A stretch of DNA of 64,000 nt from JBCCGR01 sp039029195 (GTDB lineage: Bacteria; Pseudomonadota; Alphaproteobacteria; Rhizobiales; Rhizobiaceae). The position numbers were made by a program, and so were the translations under genes. Below the pieces are notes generated by a model. That model was given only the letters and a program-made list of their open reading frames with translations. It did not search any database and was not told the origin of the DNA. Below, in pieces: positions 9,837 through 19,040 of this stretch. The stretch covers positions 1 through 64,000 of the forward strand of contig JBCCGR010000015.1 in the NCBI GenBank assembly GCA_039029195.1, given 5' to 3'. The first letter of the stretch is position 1, and every line of letters starts with the position of its first letter.

Positions 9837-10870
9837 TGAGCGACAACGCCTCCGACCCTACGCTTCTCAACGTCGAAAACCTCACCGTCCGCTTCGCCGT
9901 CAAACGCGGAGGAGGCTGGGGCCAGCGTTCGTATCTCTATGCAGTCGATGATATTTCATTCACCGTCAGGCGCGGCGAAACGCTGGCAATCGTTGGCGAA
10001 TCCGGCTCTGGCAAAACCACGGCGGCTTTGGCAGTGGCGCGCCTGGTCGAAGCCTATGAAGGGTGCGTCGAGATTGGCGGCACCGACTTTCTTAACTTAC
10101 AGAACGAAGAGCTGCGGCAGGCCCGCGCCAAGGTGCAGTTCATTTTTCAGGACCCGTATTCGAGCCTCAATCCGCGCCTTCGCGCGGAGGCAATTGTTCG
10201 CGAACCGCTTGATAGTCTGAACAGCGTGCCGCCCGCGGAAAGACAGGCCATTGTGGATCGCCTGTTTCGTGAAGTGGGACTGCGCCCCGAGCAGCAACGG
10301 CTGTTCCCGCACCAATTTTCAGGTGGTCAGCGCCAGCGCATCGGCATTGCCCGGGCGCTGTCAACACAGCCGGATCTCATTATCTGCGATGAGCCGGTCT
10401 CCGCGCTCGATGTGGCGGTGCAAGCGCAGATTCTGAACCTGCTGCGCAAATTGCAGACGAATTTTGGGCTCACCTACCTGTTCATCTCCCACGATCTAGG
10501 GGTCGTGCAGCACATGTGCGATTCCATCGCCGTTATGTATATGGGTCGGATCGTTGAATATGCGGATCGTCTGAGCCTCTTCAACAACCCGCTCCACCCC
10601 TACACCGCGGCGCTGCTGTCAGCGGTGCCTTCTGTCGATCGAAAACGCCGCGAACAAACAAAGCGGATTTTGATACCGGGCGATCCGCCGGATCCGATCA
10701 ATCCTCCAAAAGGGTGCCGTTTTGCAAACCGGTGTCCGGTGGCGCAGAACACCTGCCGTGAGAGCCAACCGCCATTGCGGGAAATCACTGGCGGGCATCA
10801 GGTTGCCTGTCACCTGGTTGGCGATGACGGTGTTAGCCCCATGAAGGAACTGGCCACCGAAGAGGCCTGA
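9836..10870 (+). CDS. ABC transporter ATP-binding protein, DppF type
   Basis: A 344-aa ATPase: Walker A GESGSGKTT near residue 56, signature FSGGQRQRIGIARAL, Walker B LIICDEP, and the C-terminal oligo_HPY domain with the Cys-rich CRFANRCPVAQNTC segment. The ATG at 9836 shares its A with the TGA of the previous gene and has AAGGAGG four bases upstream, so it is preferred to the GTG at 9833. It is the last gene of the importer; an 11-base gap separates it from a convergent minus-strand gene. Confidence 0.92.
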   Translation: MSDNASDPTLLNVENLTVRFAVKRGGGWGQRSYLYAVDDISFTVRRGETLAIVGESGSGKTTAALAVARLVEAYEGCVEIGGTDFLNLQNEELRQARAKVQFIFQDPYSSLNPRLRAEAIVREPLDSLNSVPPAERQAIVDRLFREVGLRPEQQRLFPHQFSGGQRQRIGIARALSTQPDLIICDEPVSALDVAVQAQILNLLRKLQTNFGLTYLFISHDLGVVQHMCDSIAVMYMGRIVEYADRLSLFNNPLHPYTAALLSAVPSVDRKRREQTKRILIPGDPPDPINPPKGCRFANRCPVAQNTCRESQPPLREITGGHQVACHLVGDDGVSPMKELATEEA

Positions 10871-10881
10871 GGGCGACCCAG

Positions 10882-11655
10882 CTACTTGTAGTCAATTGCG
10901 GCTTTCGCCTGTTCTTCCAGCCATGCGGCCATTTTTCGATAGGGCACCGGACCGTAGCTGATGCGGGCGACACCGAGGGAAGCGAGCGTCTTGCTATCCG
11001 GCACGTGTGGCAGCGCAATGATGTTGACCGGCAGTGAAACAGAAGCGCAAAGGCGCTCAATCAGTTTTTCATCCGCCAGCCCGGGGGCAAAGAAGCCGCT
11101 CGCGCCAGCATCAGCATAGGCTGCGGCGCGTTCGATGGCTTCATCAAGCATCGCGCCATCATGGGTTTCGGGCTTGGCCTTCAAAAACAGATCGGTGCGG
11201 GCATTGATGAAGACACCGGAACAAAGCGCATCCGCTGCCTCCCGTGCGGCGGCAATGCGCTCGGCCTGAAACGTTTTCTCGTGAAAATCGGAGGTGCCCA
11301 CCACCTGATCTTCAAAGTTGAAGCCAATGGCGCCTGCCTTCACGATTTCGCTGACCGATGCCGCAACCTCTTGAGGCGACGTGCCGTAGCCGCCTTCAAT
11401 ATCGGAGGAGACTGGCAGATCGGTGGCGTCCGCGATGCGTCTTGTGTTTTCCACCACCAGCGAGAATGGAATGTTCTCCCCGTCCGCATAGCCATGGGCC
11501 ACAGCGACCGGCCAACTGCCTGTTGCCAACGCCTTGGCTCCCGCCTTATCCACGATCTGCGCGCTTCCCGCATCCCAGACATTGTAAAGGATCACCGGGT
11601 CGGATTTGACGTGAAGCGCGGTAAACTGAACTGATTTTTCGGCCTGTGTTGGCAT
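10882..11655 (-). CDS. Isocitrate lyase/PEP mutase superfamily protein
   Basis: A 257-aa TIM-barrel protein of the ICL/PEPM superfamily (PEP_mutase type). Recognisable elements are the VWDAGSA start of the barrel, the Mg-binding DIEGGYG and GFNFED loops, and INARTD. It lacks the KKCGH catalytic motif of true isocitrate lyase, so it belongs with carboxyvinyl-carboxyphosphonate mutase-like or methylisocitrate lyase-like enzymes. The start at 11655 is chosen because AGGA precedes it; the longer frame begins with TTG. It is downstream of the Rieske gene with a 105-base gap, so co-transcription is possible but not certain. The substrate is unknown. Confidence 0.8.
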   Translation of the reverse strand: MPTQAEKSVQFTALHVKSDPVILYNVWDAGSAQIVDKAGAKALATGSWPVAVAHGYADGENIPFSLVVENTRRIADATDLPVSSDIEGGYGTSPQEVAASVSEIVKAGAIGFNFEDQVVGTSDFHEKTFQAERIAAAREAADALCSGVFINARTDLFLKAKPETHDGAMLDEAIERAAAYADAGASGFFAPGLADEKLIERLCASVSLPVNIIALPHVPDSKTLASLGVARISYGPVPYRKMAAWLEEQAKAAIDYK

Positions 11656-11760
11656 GGCGGCAATCCTTCTGACTGGCAATTTTCCCCTTCAATTGCGCGT
11701 TTATCGCTCAATCGACAAGGGTGATATTGACCTCGACCGTCACGTTCCGTTGAGGCGCGG

Positions 11761-12855
11761 TTAGGTTTGCCTGTCCACGGCTTCCCGCATCCACTGCTGC
11801 AAGACACGAACCGAGTGTTCAGAATTCACGCCACAGGCGGGATCAACCACTAGAGGACCGGGCCTGTAGCCGGAGGATTTCAAACCGCGCTGAACCGATT
11901 CCACCAGATGGATGTCTTCTTCCACCGTGGTTTCACGGTCCTGTCGCGCAAGTGCGGAAATCACCTGTGAGGACTCGCCGCCGATAGTATACCAGCCACG
12001 CCAGACCACAACGTGATCATGATCCACGGCGCGCCAGTGGTAGGTGTTGAGCACATTGCCGGGATAAACCTGAAACGAAAACATGGGCCACAAGAACCAG
12101 GAAGAATAATCGCCCGCATGTTCATTGGAAGAAAGGTCGATCGGATAGCTCATCTGATCAAGGTTCTGGCATTCGGTGGTGTGGCGCAGGCAATGCCCTT
12201 GTGGCTGGATGTCGTAAGTTTCCGGTTTCACAACACCGGTTGCGAACGTCTTGTGATTGAGCGAGCAATGGTAGCATTCGGAATAGTTTTCGATAGAAAC
12301 CTTCCAATTGCACTGTTCGGGAATCTCGACCCATTCAATGGGTTCGAGCGACTGCCAATGGGGCACGAAGGCTGAAAGTTCCGTACGCGCTTTCGGGAAC
12401 CAGTCATCCATTGGCGCCGCGTTTTCATCCAAATTTGCAAAGAGGAACCCGCAGAATTCCTCAATGCGAATGGGCATGAGGCAGATTTCGTCGCGATTGA
12501 ACCCGGGTACCGCCCGAATGTTTGGACCCGAACGCAGCTTTCCAGAAAGTTCGTAGGTCCAGGCGTGGTAAGGGCAGACAATCAACTTTGCATTGCCCTG
12601 ATCCTGCACAAGCTCGTGGGCGCGGTGCTGGCAGACATTGTAAAATGCCTTGATCTCACCCTCCCTGTCGCGAATGCAGAACAGACTTTCACCGGCGATT
12701 GAAAAGGTGAAATAGTCCCCCGGTTCCTTAAGCTGTGATGCGTGCCCCGCGAACTGCCACGTCTTGCGAAACAGACCCGCCGATTCAAGGCGAAAAACCT
12801 CAGGATCCGTGTAGTAGCGGGCGTCCAGAGAACGGACGGGCACATGCTCATTCAT
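11761..12855 (-). CDS. Rieske non-haem iron oxygenase alpha subunit, quaternary-amine demethylase-like
   Basis: A 364-aa ring-hydroxylating-type oxygenase. The Rieske [2Fe-2S] ligands are CQHRAH and CPYHAW near residues 75-95, and the mononuclear iron site is in ENYSECYHCSLNH near residue 190, with a likely C-terminal Asp/Glu ligand. That site resembles GbcA, choline monooxygenase and stachydrine demethylase more than aromatic dioxygenases. The ATG at 12855 overlaps the 76-aa gene by eight bases. The nearby dimethylglycine-dehydrogenase-like gene and RpiR regulator support N-demethylation of a betaine-type compound. No ferredoxin reductase is seen next to it. Confidence 0.85.
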   Translation of the reverse strand: MNEHVPVRSLDARYYTDPEVFRLESAGLFRKTWQFAGHASQLKEPGDYFTFSIAGESLFCIRDREGEIKAFYNVCQHRAHELVQDQGNAKLIVCPYHAWTYELSGKLRSGPNIRAVPGFNRDEICLMPIRIEEFCGFLFANLDENAAPMDDWFPKARTELSAFVPHWQSLEPIEWVEIPEQCNWKVSIENYSECYHCSLNHKTFATGVVKPETYDIQPQGHCLRHTTECQNLDQMSYPIDLSSNEHAGDYSSWFLWPMFSFQVYPGNVLNTYHWRAVDHDHVVVWRGWYTIGGESSQVISALARQDRETTVEEDIHLVESVQRGLKSSGYRPGPLVVDPACGVNSEHSVRVLQQWMREAVDRQT

Positions 12856-13078
12856 TGTCGTTGTCCTCGCCGACGCCAAGTGTTTCAGCCGCACGCGCTG
12901 CCGCAGCAAGAAACGCTTTCGCATCATCATTGGAAAACAGGATGCCGACCTCGTTGAAGTTCAGAAACAGCCGATCTCCGTCCCCAGCAAATCCCGTCGT
13001 GCCAATGGAGATCGTCGCTTCGCCTTCAAGCTTGGCGAAATCTTCGACCCGTCGCTTGAACTGAACCATCGTTGCCAT
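12848..13078 (-). CDS. Small 76-aa protein encoded between RpiR regulator and Rieske oxygenase
   Basis: Not recognised as a named family. The 76-residue product is soluble, starts MATMVQFKRRVEDFAKLEGE, has an alternating beta-like stretch with a central GTTGFAGDGDRLFLNF segment, then an Ala-rich helix, and ends in an acidic GEDNDNE tail. It sits 10 bases after the RpiR gene and its stop overlaps the Rieske start by eight bases, a spacing that implies translational coupling and a functional link. It has no cysteines, so it is not a ferredoxin. It could be an accessory or assembly factor of the Rieske enzyme, but that is only an inference from position. Confidence 0.7.
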   Translation of the reverse strand: MATMVQFKRRVEDFAKLEGEATISIGTTGFAGDGDRLFLNFNEVGILFSNDDAKAFLAAAARAAETLGVGEDNDNE

Positions 13079-13088
13079 GGGGTGCTCC

Positions 13089-13991
13089 TCACATGTCCTG
13101 ATAGAGGCCGAGCCTATGCCGTCTTTCGTGAAACGTCTCGACGCGTTCGATGATATTGGGATCGGCGGTGGCGATCACAAAGCTCAAAAGCGTCTCAAGC
13201 AGCGCAATTGTCGACACGGATGAGGGAAAGAACTGCGGCGTGTCGCTTGCAACCACAAAACCATGATCGCTGCCAATGATGATGGGGGATGCCGGGCTGT
13301 CGGAGAGACCGATGACCTTCAGACCTTGCTCGCGCGCGATATAAACAGCCTCCACCACTTCGCGCCGGTAGGGTTTGCAGGTGATTGCGATCAGCACATC
13401 TTCGGCACCGGCCCAGGCCAGATCATCTGATGGGGTTCCACCGGGCTTGGGAATAGCATGAAAGTCGACCATGCCGGTGGACGCGAGATAGGTAAAGTTT
13501 TGCGCGTTGGCGGCATTCACACCAACGCCCAGAGTATAAACCCGCCTCGCCTGCCAGATGGTGCGGGCAGCGCTCGCGAGATCGGTTTCACTGATCGCTG
13601 CAAAGGTCGCCTCAATGTTTGAAAGCGCTGCCGTCACCATCTCGGCATAGAGCGCACCAAGATCGCCGCGCTTGCCGATCTCCTGCAACCAGCGTGCACG
13701 ATCAGGAAAACTGGCCGTGCCTTGTTTGATGTCTTCCCGAAACGGGCGACGAAAATCATCATAACCATCAAACCCAACAGAGCGGGCAAGGCGGACCAGC
13801 GTGTTTGGCTTTACTCGTGCCGCGTCAGCAATCTGCCGGATCGAGGACACACCAATCGCGTTGGGATTTTCAAGCACATAAGCGGCGGCCTGCCGAACTT
13901 GCGGAGTCAGGACGGGAAGTGCGTCCCCCAACTGCGTCAACACGTCAGAAGCGCACTGGGATGTCGAATTTGGTACAAACGTATTATTCAT
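13089..13991 (-). CDS. RpiR/MurR-family transcriptional regulator with SIS domain
   Basis: A 300-aa regulator: N-terminal HTH_6 domain (about residues 20-95, with ENPNAIGVSSIRQIADAARV and the recognition stretch KPNTLVRLARSVGF), then a SIS domain (about 135-265) that binds a phosphosugar or other small effector. It is divergent from the dimethylglycine-dehydrogenase-like gene (75 bases between starts) and leads the minus-strand genes for the 76-aa protein and Rieske oxygenase. It therefore very likely controls both arms of this cluster. SIS domains usually sense sugar phosphates, so a role in amine catabolism would be a different effector. Confidence 0.88.
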   Translation of the reverse strand: MNNTFVPNSTSQCASDVLTQLGDALPVLTPQVRQAAAYVLENPNAIGVSSIRQIADAARVKPNTLVRLARSVGFDGYDDFRRPFREDIKQGTASFPDRARWLQEIGKRGDLGALYAEMVTAALSNIEATFAAISETDLASAARTIWQARRVYTLGVGVNAANAQNFTYLASTGMVDFHAIPKPGGTPSDDLAWAGAEDVLIAITCKPYRREVVEAVYIAREQGLKVIGLSDSPASPIIIGSDHGFVVASDTPQFFPSSVSTIALLETLLSFVIATADPNIIERVETFHERRHRLGLYQDM

Positions 13992-14066
13992 GATTGACTA
14001 TTGTATGATTGTTCGTTTTTTCTGTCTATCAGAATTCTCCCGTTTGAGAAGTTAGAGAAACAAGTT

Positions 14067-16508
14067 ATGTCTGATCAGTTTCCCACCACTGCCCGCGTTG
14101 TCATCATCGGTGGCGGTGTCATGGGGTGCGGCCTCGCCTATCACCTGGCCCACGAAGGATGGAACGATGTGGTGCTGCTGGAAAAGGCGGAGCTTACCTC
14201 CGGCTCCACATGGCATGCCGCGGGGCAGATCACTCATTCAACGTCAAGTTTCGGTCTGGGTAAATGTGTTGACTACAATATCGGGCTTTATGCTGGCGCG
14301 CTGGAAGCGGAGACCGGGCAGAATGTCACCTGGCACGGCTGCGGGTCATTCCGGCTGGCCTATACCGAAGACGAAATGGACTGGCTGCGGCACACGCTCT
14401 CTGTCGGCCGCGCGCTGGGTTTCAACATCGAACTCGTCGGGCCAGACCGGATTGCTGAGCTTCACCCGTTTTACAATCTCGACGGAGTTCTGGGCGCGCT
14501 GCACACGCCTGATGACGGACATGTTGACCCGTCGGGCGTCACTCAGGCGATGGCAATTGGGGCGCGGCAGCTTGGCGTCAAGATCATCCGCCGCTGCCGG
14601 GCCACGAATGTTCAGCGGTTGCCGAGCGGTGAATGGCTGGTCTCATCCGAAAGGGGCGACATCACTTGTGAGCATGTGGTGAATGCCGGCGGCACCTACG
14701 CCCGGCAAATGGGCGAATGGTCTGGCCTGCAATTGCCCATGACCTCGATGACCCACCATTATTTCGTTACCGACAGCGTCCCTGAGTTTCAAAACCTTGA
14801 GACAGAACTCCCCGTGATTCGCGATGACCGATTTGTCTCGGGCTACATCCGCATTGAGCAAAAGTCCGGGCTGATCGGTATTTATGAGAAAGAAAATCCC
14901 AACACAGTCTGGGAGGATCATTGTCCGTGGGAGGCAGAGAATGAACTGTTCGAAGCCGATTATGACCGGGTCATGCCATGGCTTGAGAACGCGTTGGAAC
15001 GCATGCCGATCTTTGCCGAGCTTGGCATCAAGCGTGAAGTGCATGGCGCGATTTCCCACCCACCGGATGGCAATCCGCTGATCGGTCCCGCACCCGGCGT
15101 GAGGAACTATTGGTGTTGTTGCGGCACCCAGATCGGCATTGGATGGGGACCCGGCCTCACGCGGGAACTCGCCCGCTGGATGGTGCACGGTGCCGCCGAT
15201 ATCTCCATGCGCGAGTTCGACCCGCGCCGGTTTGGATCGTACGCGACAAAAGATTGGCAGGTGATCAAGGCGAAGGAGGATTACTGCCTGCGCCACGAAA
15301 TCCCCTTCCCGCATTTCAACCGTCTGGCCGGACGCCCGGTGAAACCCGGATCACTCTACGAGGCACTAAAGGACAAGGGTGCGGTGTTTGAAGAAGTGTA
15401 CGGACATGAGCGGCCGCGCTGGTTCGCGCCGAAGGGGGTAGAGCCGGTTGATCAATATTCGTTCAAGCGAAACGTCGTACACGATATTGTTGGCGCGGAA
15501 GTGGCTGCTGTGCGCAACCATGCAGGCATCATGGATGTGACGGCCTTCACCAAGGTCGAGGTGAGCGGGCCGGATGCGGCATCCTTTCTTGAAGGACTGG
15601 TCGCCAACCGTCTGCCAAAAAAGGACGGTGGGATCATTCTCACCCACCTACTCAACAGGCGCGGGCGAATTGAGGTCGAGCTTACAATCGTGCGCATGGC
15701 GGAAAATCGGTACTATCTTGTCTGTGCAGCGTTCTTCGAACAACGCCTGCTCGATCATCTTGATGCACATCGCGACGGCGAAACATTCACTGTCGCCAAT
15801 CTCTCTTTTGATTGGGGCGCGTTGGCACTGCAGGGTCCGAAATCGCGCCAGATCCTTTCAGCCTGTACTCCCGGACCGCTCGACAATTCGTCTTTCCGGT
15901 GGCTCTCCGCTCAGCAAATCGAGATTGCCGGTCATCCTATGTGGGCGATGCGCATGTCCTATGCCGGAGAACTCGGCTGGGAGATACACGGTCCCCGCGA
16001 GCATCTCCCCGACGTGTACAATGCGCTATGGGCGGCGGGTGAACCAATTGGTCTAGCCGACTATGGTTCGTTTGCGATGAATGTCATGCGCATGGAAAAG
16101 GGCTTCAAAGGCGCAGGCGAACTCACCAACGAAGTCACCCTGCCCGAGGCCGATGTGATGCGGTTTGTGAAGACTGACAAGGACTTTGTCGGCAAGGAAC
16201 AGACCCTTGCCCGCTCGGGTGAAGACCTGCCCTGGGTCTGCGCTTATCTCGCCATTGAACCGGATGGCATCGTCGATGGCCATGGCGGCGAAGCCGTGCT
16301 TCTGAACGGCGATGTGGTGGGTTCCACCGCTTCGGTTGCGTACGGGCACACCGTCGGCAAGGTCCTCGCCTTTGCCTACATCAAACCTGCGGCAGCCGTG
16401 CCGGGCACAAATCTTGACGTTGTGATTGCGGGTGAGCCCCGCTCCGCTAAGGTGCTTTCAGATGCCGCCTATGATCCTGAAAATCTGCGCCCAAGGAGCG
16501 ACGCATGA
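14067..16508 (+). CDS. Dimethylglycine/sarcosine dehydrogenase-like flavoprotein (DAO + GcvT domains)
   Basis: An 813-aa two-domain enzyme. The N-terminal DAO oxidoreductase domain carries the FAD-binding VVIIGGGVMGCGLAYHL near residue 11 and the STWHAAGQ motif whose His is the covalent flavin site in dimethylglycine dehydrogenase. After an FAO_M linker, the C-terminal half is GcvT-like (aminomethyltransferase), the part that passes the released one-carbon unit to tetrahydrofolate. The ATG at 14067 gives a start directly before the flavin motif; a longer frame would add 22 poorly fitting residues. It oxidatively demethylates a secondary or tertiary N-methyl amine, consistent with the divergent Rieske demethylase. 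Confidence 0.87.
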   Translation: MSDQFPTTARVVIIGGGVMGCGLAYHLAHEGWNDVVLLEKAELTSGSTWHAAGQITHSTSSFGLGKCVDYNIGLYAGALEAETGQNVTWHGCGSFRLAYTEDEMDWLRHTLSVGRALGFNIELVGPDRIAELHPFYNLDGVLGALHTPDDGHVDPSGVTQAMAIGARQLGVKIIRRCRATNVQRLPSGEWLVSSERGDITCEHVVNAGGTYARQMGEWSGLQLPMTSMTHHYFVTDSVPEFQNLETELPVIRDDRFVSGYIRIEQKSGLIGIYEKENPNTVWEDHCPWEAENELFEADYDRVMPWLENALERMPIFAELGIKREVHGAISHPPDGNPLIGPAPGVRNYWCCCGTQIGIGWGPGLTRELARWMVHGAADISMREFDPRRFGSYATKDWQVIKAKEDYCLRHEIPFPHFNRLAGRPVKPGSLYEALKDKGAVFEEVYGHERPRWFAPKGVEPVDQYSFKRNVVHDIVGAEVAAVRNHAGIMDVTAFTKVEVSGPDAASFLEGLVANRLPKKDGGIILTHLLNRRGRIEVELTIVRMAENRYYLVCAAFFEQRLLDHLDAHRDGETFTVANLSFDWGALALQGPKSRQILSACTPGPLDNSSFRWLSAQQIEIAGHPMWAMRMSYAGELGWEIHGPREHLPDVYNALWAAGEPIGLADYGSFAMNVMRMEKGFKGAGELTNEVTLPEADVMRFVKTDKDFVGKEQTLARSGEDLPWVCAYLAIEPDGIVDGHGGEAVLLNGDVVGSTASVAYGHTVGKVLAFAYIKPAAAVPGTNLDVVIAGEPRSAKVLSDAAYDPENLRPRSDA

Positions 16509-17608
16509 CAACCACTCCTGACACAATGCGCGCCTTCGTTCTGGAAGGCCACGGCGACTTCGACAAGCTCGTGCTGCATTCAGACTGGCCCGTCCCTCGC
16601 CCGGCATCCCATCAGGTGCTGATCAAGGTCCATGCCTGCGGCCTCAACAATACGGACGTGAACACCCGCACCGGCTGGTACTCGAAGGAAGTGACCGAAA
16701 GCACCACTGGCTCGTCCTACGATGGTGACGTGGATGATGATGGTGGTTGGGGCGGTGCGAGCATTCAGTTTCCCCGGATTCAAGGGGGCGATGCTGCTGG
16801 CACCGTCGTCGCTGTGGGAGCAGATGCAGACACCGCACTTGTCGGCAGGCGCGTTCTCGTCGATACCGTTCTGCGTGATTGGTCAGACCCGCTCAACATG
16901 AACAAATGCGGCTACCTTGGATCCGAGGCCGATGGCGGCTATGCCGATTTTATGATCATCGATCATCGCAATGTGCGCCCCATCGATTGCGATCTCTCGA
17001 ATGCCGAACTCGCCACATTCGCCATCTCCTACTCCACGGCAGAAAACATGCTCAACCGTGCTCTTGTGGGAGACGGTGACGCGGTGCTCATTCCCGGTGC
17101 TTCCGGTGGTGTGGGATCGGCGCTCATCCAGCTTGCCAAGCGGCGCGGTGCCAAGACCATCGCATTGGCGAGCAAAGCCAAACATGATGACCTTCGCGCG
17201 CTTGCACCCGATGCGCTTCTGCCACGCGAACCCGGCAATCTGAAATCGGCGCTGCGTGATGCGATTGGCAGCGACACAGTCTCAGTTGTGGCTGACGTTG
17301 TCGGCGGCGATCAGTTTCCCGTACTCCTTGATGTTTTGGAACGCGGCGGGCGCTACACCTGCTCAGGCGCGATTGCCGGTCCGATTGTCGAACTGGACTT
17401 GCGCACCATGTATCTGAAAGATTTGACCTTTACCGGCGCCACGATCCTTTCTCCCAACATTTTTGGCGATCTGGTGGGATATATCGAGCGTGGCGAGATC
17501 AAGCCTTTGCTGGCGCAGTCCTTCCCGCTGGAAGACCTTCACGATGCCCAGCGTGCCTTCATTGCGAAAAAGCACATCGGCAACATTGTGGTGACGATGG
17601 ATGTTTAG
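16505..17608 (+). CDS. Zinc-type alcohol dehydrogenase/quinone oxidoreductase (MDR family)
   Basis: A 367-aa medium-chain dehydrogenase/reductase. The N-terminal GroES-like fold includes KVHACGLNNTDVNTR, and the Rossmann part has GASGGVGSALIQLAKRRGAK near residue 200. An insertion of about 20 Gly/Asp-rich residues (DGDVDDDGGWGG) lies between the first strands. The catalytic-zinc Cys/His set is not complete, which points to a quinone-oxidoreductase-type member. The ATGA overlap with the flavoprotein gene means the two are co-translated, so it probably reduces or oxidises an intermediate in the same pathway; the substrate is unknown. Confidence 0.83.
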   Translation: MTTTPDTMRAFVLEGHGDFDKLVLHSDWPVPRPASHQVLIKVHACGLNNTDVNTRTGWYSKEVTESTTGSSYDGDVDDDGGWGGASIQFPRIQGGDAAGTVVAVGADADTALVGRRVLVDTVLRDWSDPLNMNKCGYLGSEADGGYADFMIIDHRNVRPIDCDLSNAELATFAISYSTAENMLNRALVGDGDAVLIPGASGGVGSALIQLAKRRGAKTIALASKAKHDDLRALAPDALLPREPGNLKSALRDAIGSDTVSVVADVVGGDQFPVLLDVLERGGRYTCSGAIAGPIVELDLRTMYLKDLTFTGATILSPNIFGDLVGYIERGEIKPLLAQSFPLEDLHDAQRAFIAKKHIGNIVVTMDV

Positions 17609-17626
17609 GGCTGGAGACCGACGTCC

Positions 17627-18772
17627 CTAACCCGCTTCCGCAGCCTCGCCTGCTTCAGCACGGATTCTGCGCTCATCAGCGATGATCTCGTCGGGGAACT
17701 GGCTCATAAAGCAGCAGCACACGCCCTCATCAATCATGGTGCGTGGGCCATTTGGATGGCCAATGTGCCGATAAACCCCATGGCTGTGTCCATGGTGTTG
17801 GTGGTGGTGATCGTGTCCCTCGCCATGACTGTGCACATGATGGTGGTGGCCATGATGGTCATGGTCGTGAGAATGATCGTGCGAATGGCCATTTGATGAT
17901 TCATCATCCAGCGGATCGGAGAACTCCGCATGATGGTGATGAACGTCTACCTCGCCCCGCGCCAAACGTTCCTTGAACGATGCCATGAGATTGTGATCTT
18001 CCACGATCTCTCCGCCACCTGCTTCTGCTATGCGCGCTTCGAACGTGTCGATGACATGGGCCTGGTCCGATAGATAGTGCGCCTTGTGAAACTGAATTTC
18101 GGGGTTCTCTCCAGCCACCCGGTCCACATAGGCATAAATGCGGTCGATCAGGCGACCTGAAAAAAGGAAGTAAGGCGCAACAACGATCTTCTTGAAGCCC
18201 AGCCGAACAGCCAGTTGAAGCCCGCGACCGACAGATGGAAAAGTGACACCGGAATAAACTGTTTCTGACCAGCCAAAGCCCAAATTCTCGGTCACGATAC
18301 GGGTCAGTTTCGCGGCTTCCGCATTGGCGAGCGTGTCTGATGTGCCACGCCCCACAACAACCAACATAGTGTCGTACAAATCGCCATCATGCACATGGTC
18401 ACGGCCCAGAGCTTCGAGGATCCGCGCTTCGAATGCGGCAATCATCTTGGGGTGGAGCCCAAGTTCCCTGCCATAGTCGATGGTGAGTTCGGGGTGTTTT
18501 TCCTGATAGGTGGTCAGCACAGACGGAATGTCGTTTTTCGCGTGCGTGGCAGCGAACAGCATTCCCGGCACGGCGACAATGCGCTGCACACTTTCAGCCA
18601 GAAGCCGGTCGAGACCCATGTGAATATTGGGCGCGGAATATTCTAGAAACCCGTATTCGACAGGCGTATCGGGATATCGCTCCCGCAGGCCTTTGGACAA
18701 CAGCGCGAATTCTTCCTCTGCCGATTTGGCACGACTGCCATGGCCGCAGATCATGATGCCGGTTTTTGTCAC
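17627..18772 (-). CDS. cbiX: CbiX-type sirohydrochlorin/cobalt chelatase with His-rich tail
   Basis: A 381-aa class-II chelatase. Two CbiX repeats (about 4-135 and 140-270) carry the active-site GHGSR near residue 9 and a VTFPSVGRGL/APYFLFSGRLIDRIY segment typical of long CbiX. The C-terminus is remarkable: about 60 residues dominated by His and Asp (roughly 290-350), then GVCCCF, a Cys cluster reminiscent of the Fe-S motif of CbiXL. The start is GTG at 18772 with GAGGAAG upstream; the longer frame is unlike any chelatase N-terminus. It inserts Co (or Fe/Ni) into a tetrapyrrole, probably for cobalamin. No other cobalamin gene is adjacent. Confidence 0.85.
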   Translation of the reverse strand: MTKTGIMICGHGSRAKSAEEEFALLSKGLRERYPDTPVEYGFLEYSAPNIHMGLDRLLAESVQRIVAVPGMLFAATHAKNDIPSVLTTYQEKHPELTIDYGRELGLHPKMIAAFEARILEALGRDHVHDGDLYDTMLVVVGRGTSDTLANAEAAKLTRIVTENLGFGWSETVYSGVTFPSVGRGLQLAVRLGFKKIVVAPYFLFSGRLIDRIYAYVDRVAGENPEIQFHKAHYLSDQAHVIDTFEARIAEAGGGEIVEDHNLMASFKERLARGEVDVHHHHAEFSDPLDDESSNGHSHDHSHDHDHHGHHHHVHSHGEGHDHHHQHHGHSHGVYRHIGHPNGPRTMIDEGVCCCFMSQFPDEIIADERRIRAEAGEAAEAG

Positions 18773-19040
18773 AATACTTCCTCGCCAAAAAGGGTCACGA
18801 TATTCCAGATCAGACCGATACGGGCCAGCGGCGCCGATATCAAGTCGACAATTTGAGACGGATGAAATCACGCCGCTTCCAGCACCTCTCGGCGTTGCAG
18901 ACAAACGAATGCTCTTGCAAATTCGCGCCAACTCGCTTCATTTGTTAAACAAGGGAAGCGCCAGGCAAAACATGGCGATCAGAAGCCAAAGGCGGACGAA
19001 TCAGCTCCGCCGCGGCGGGCTGTGGTTCAAGAGGAGATCA

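Noticed and set aside
17730..17900. Tandem repeat DNA in the cbiX tail as a CRISPR-like or satellite array
   Set aside because: The repetition follows from His/Asp codons (CAT/CAC/GAT) in a low-complexity protein tail; there are no regular spacers.
18773..19040. Cobalamin riboswitch upstream of cbiX
   Set aside because: No B12-box (GCCACTG) or the other conserved blocks could be found on either strand of the gap, only a fragmentary GGGAAGCG.
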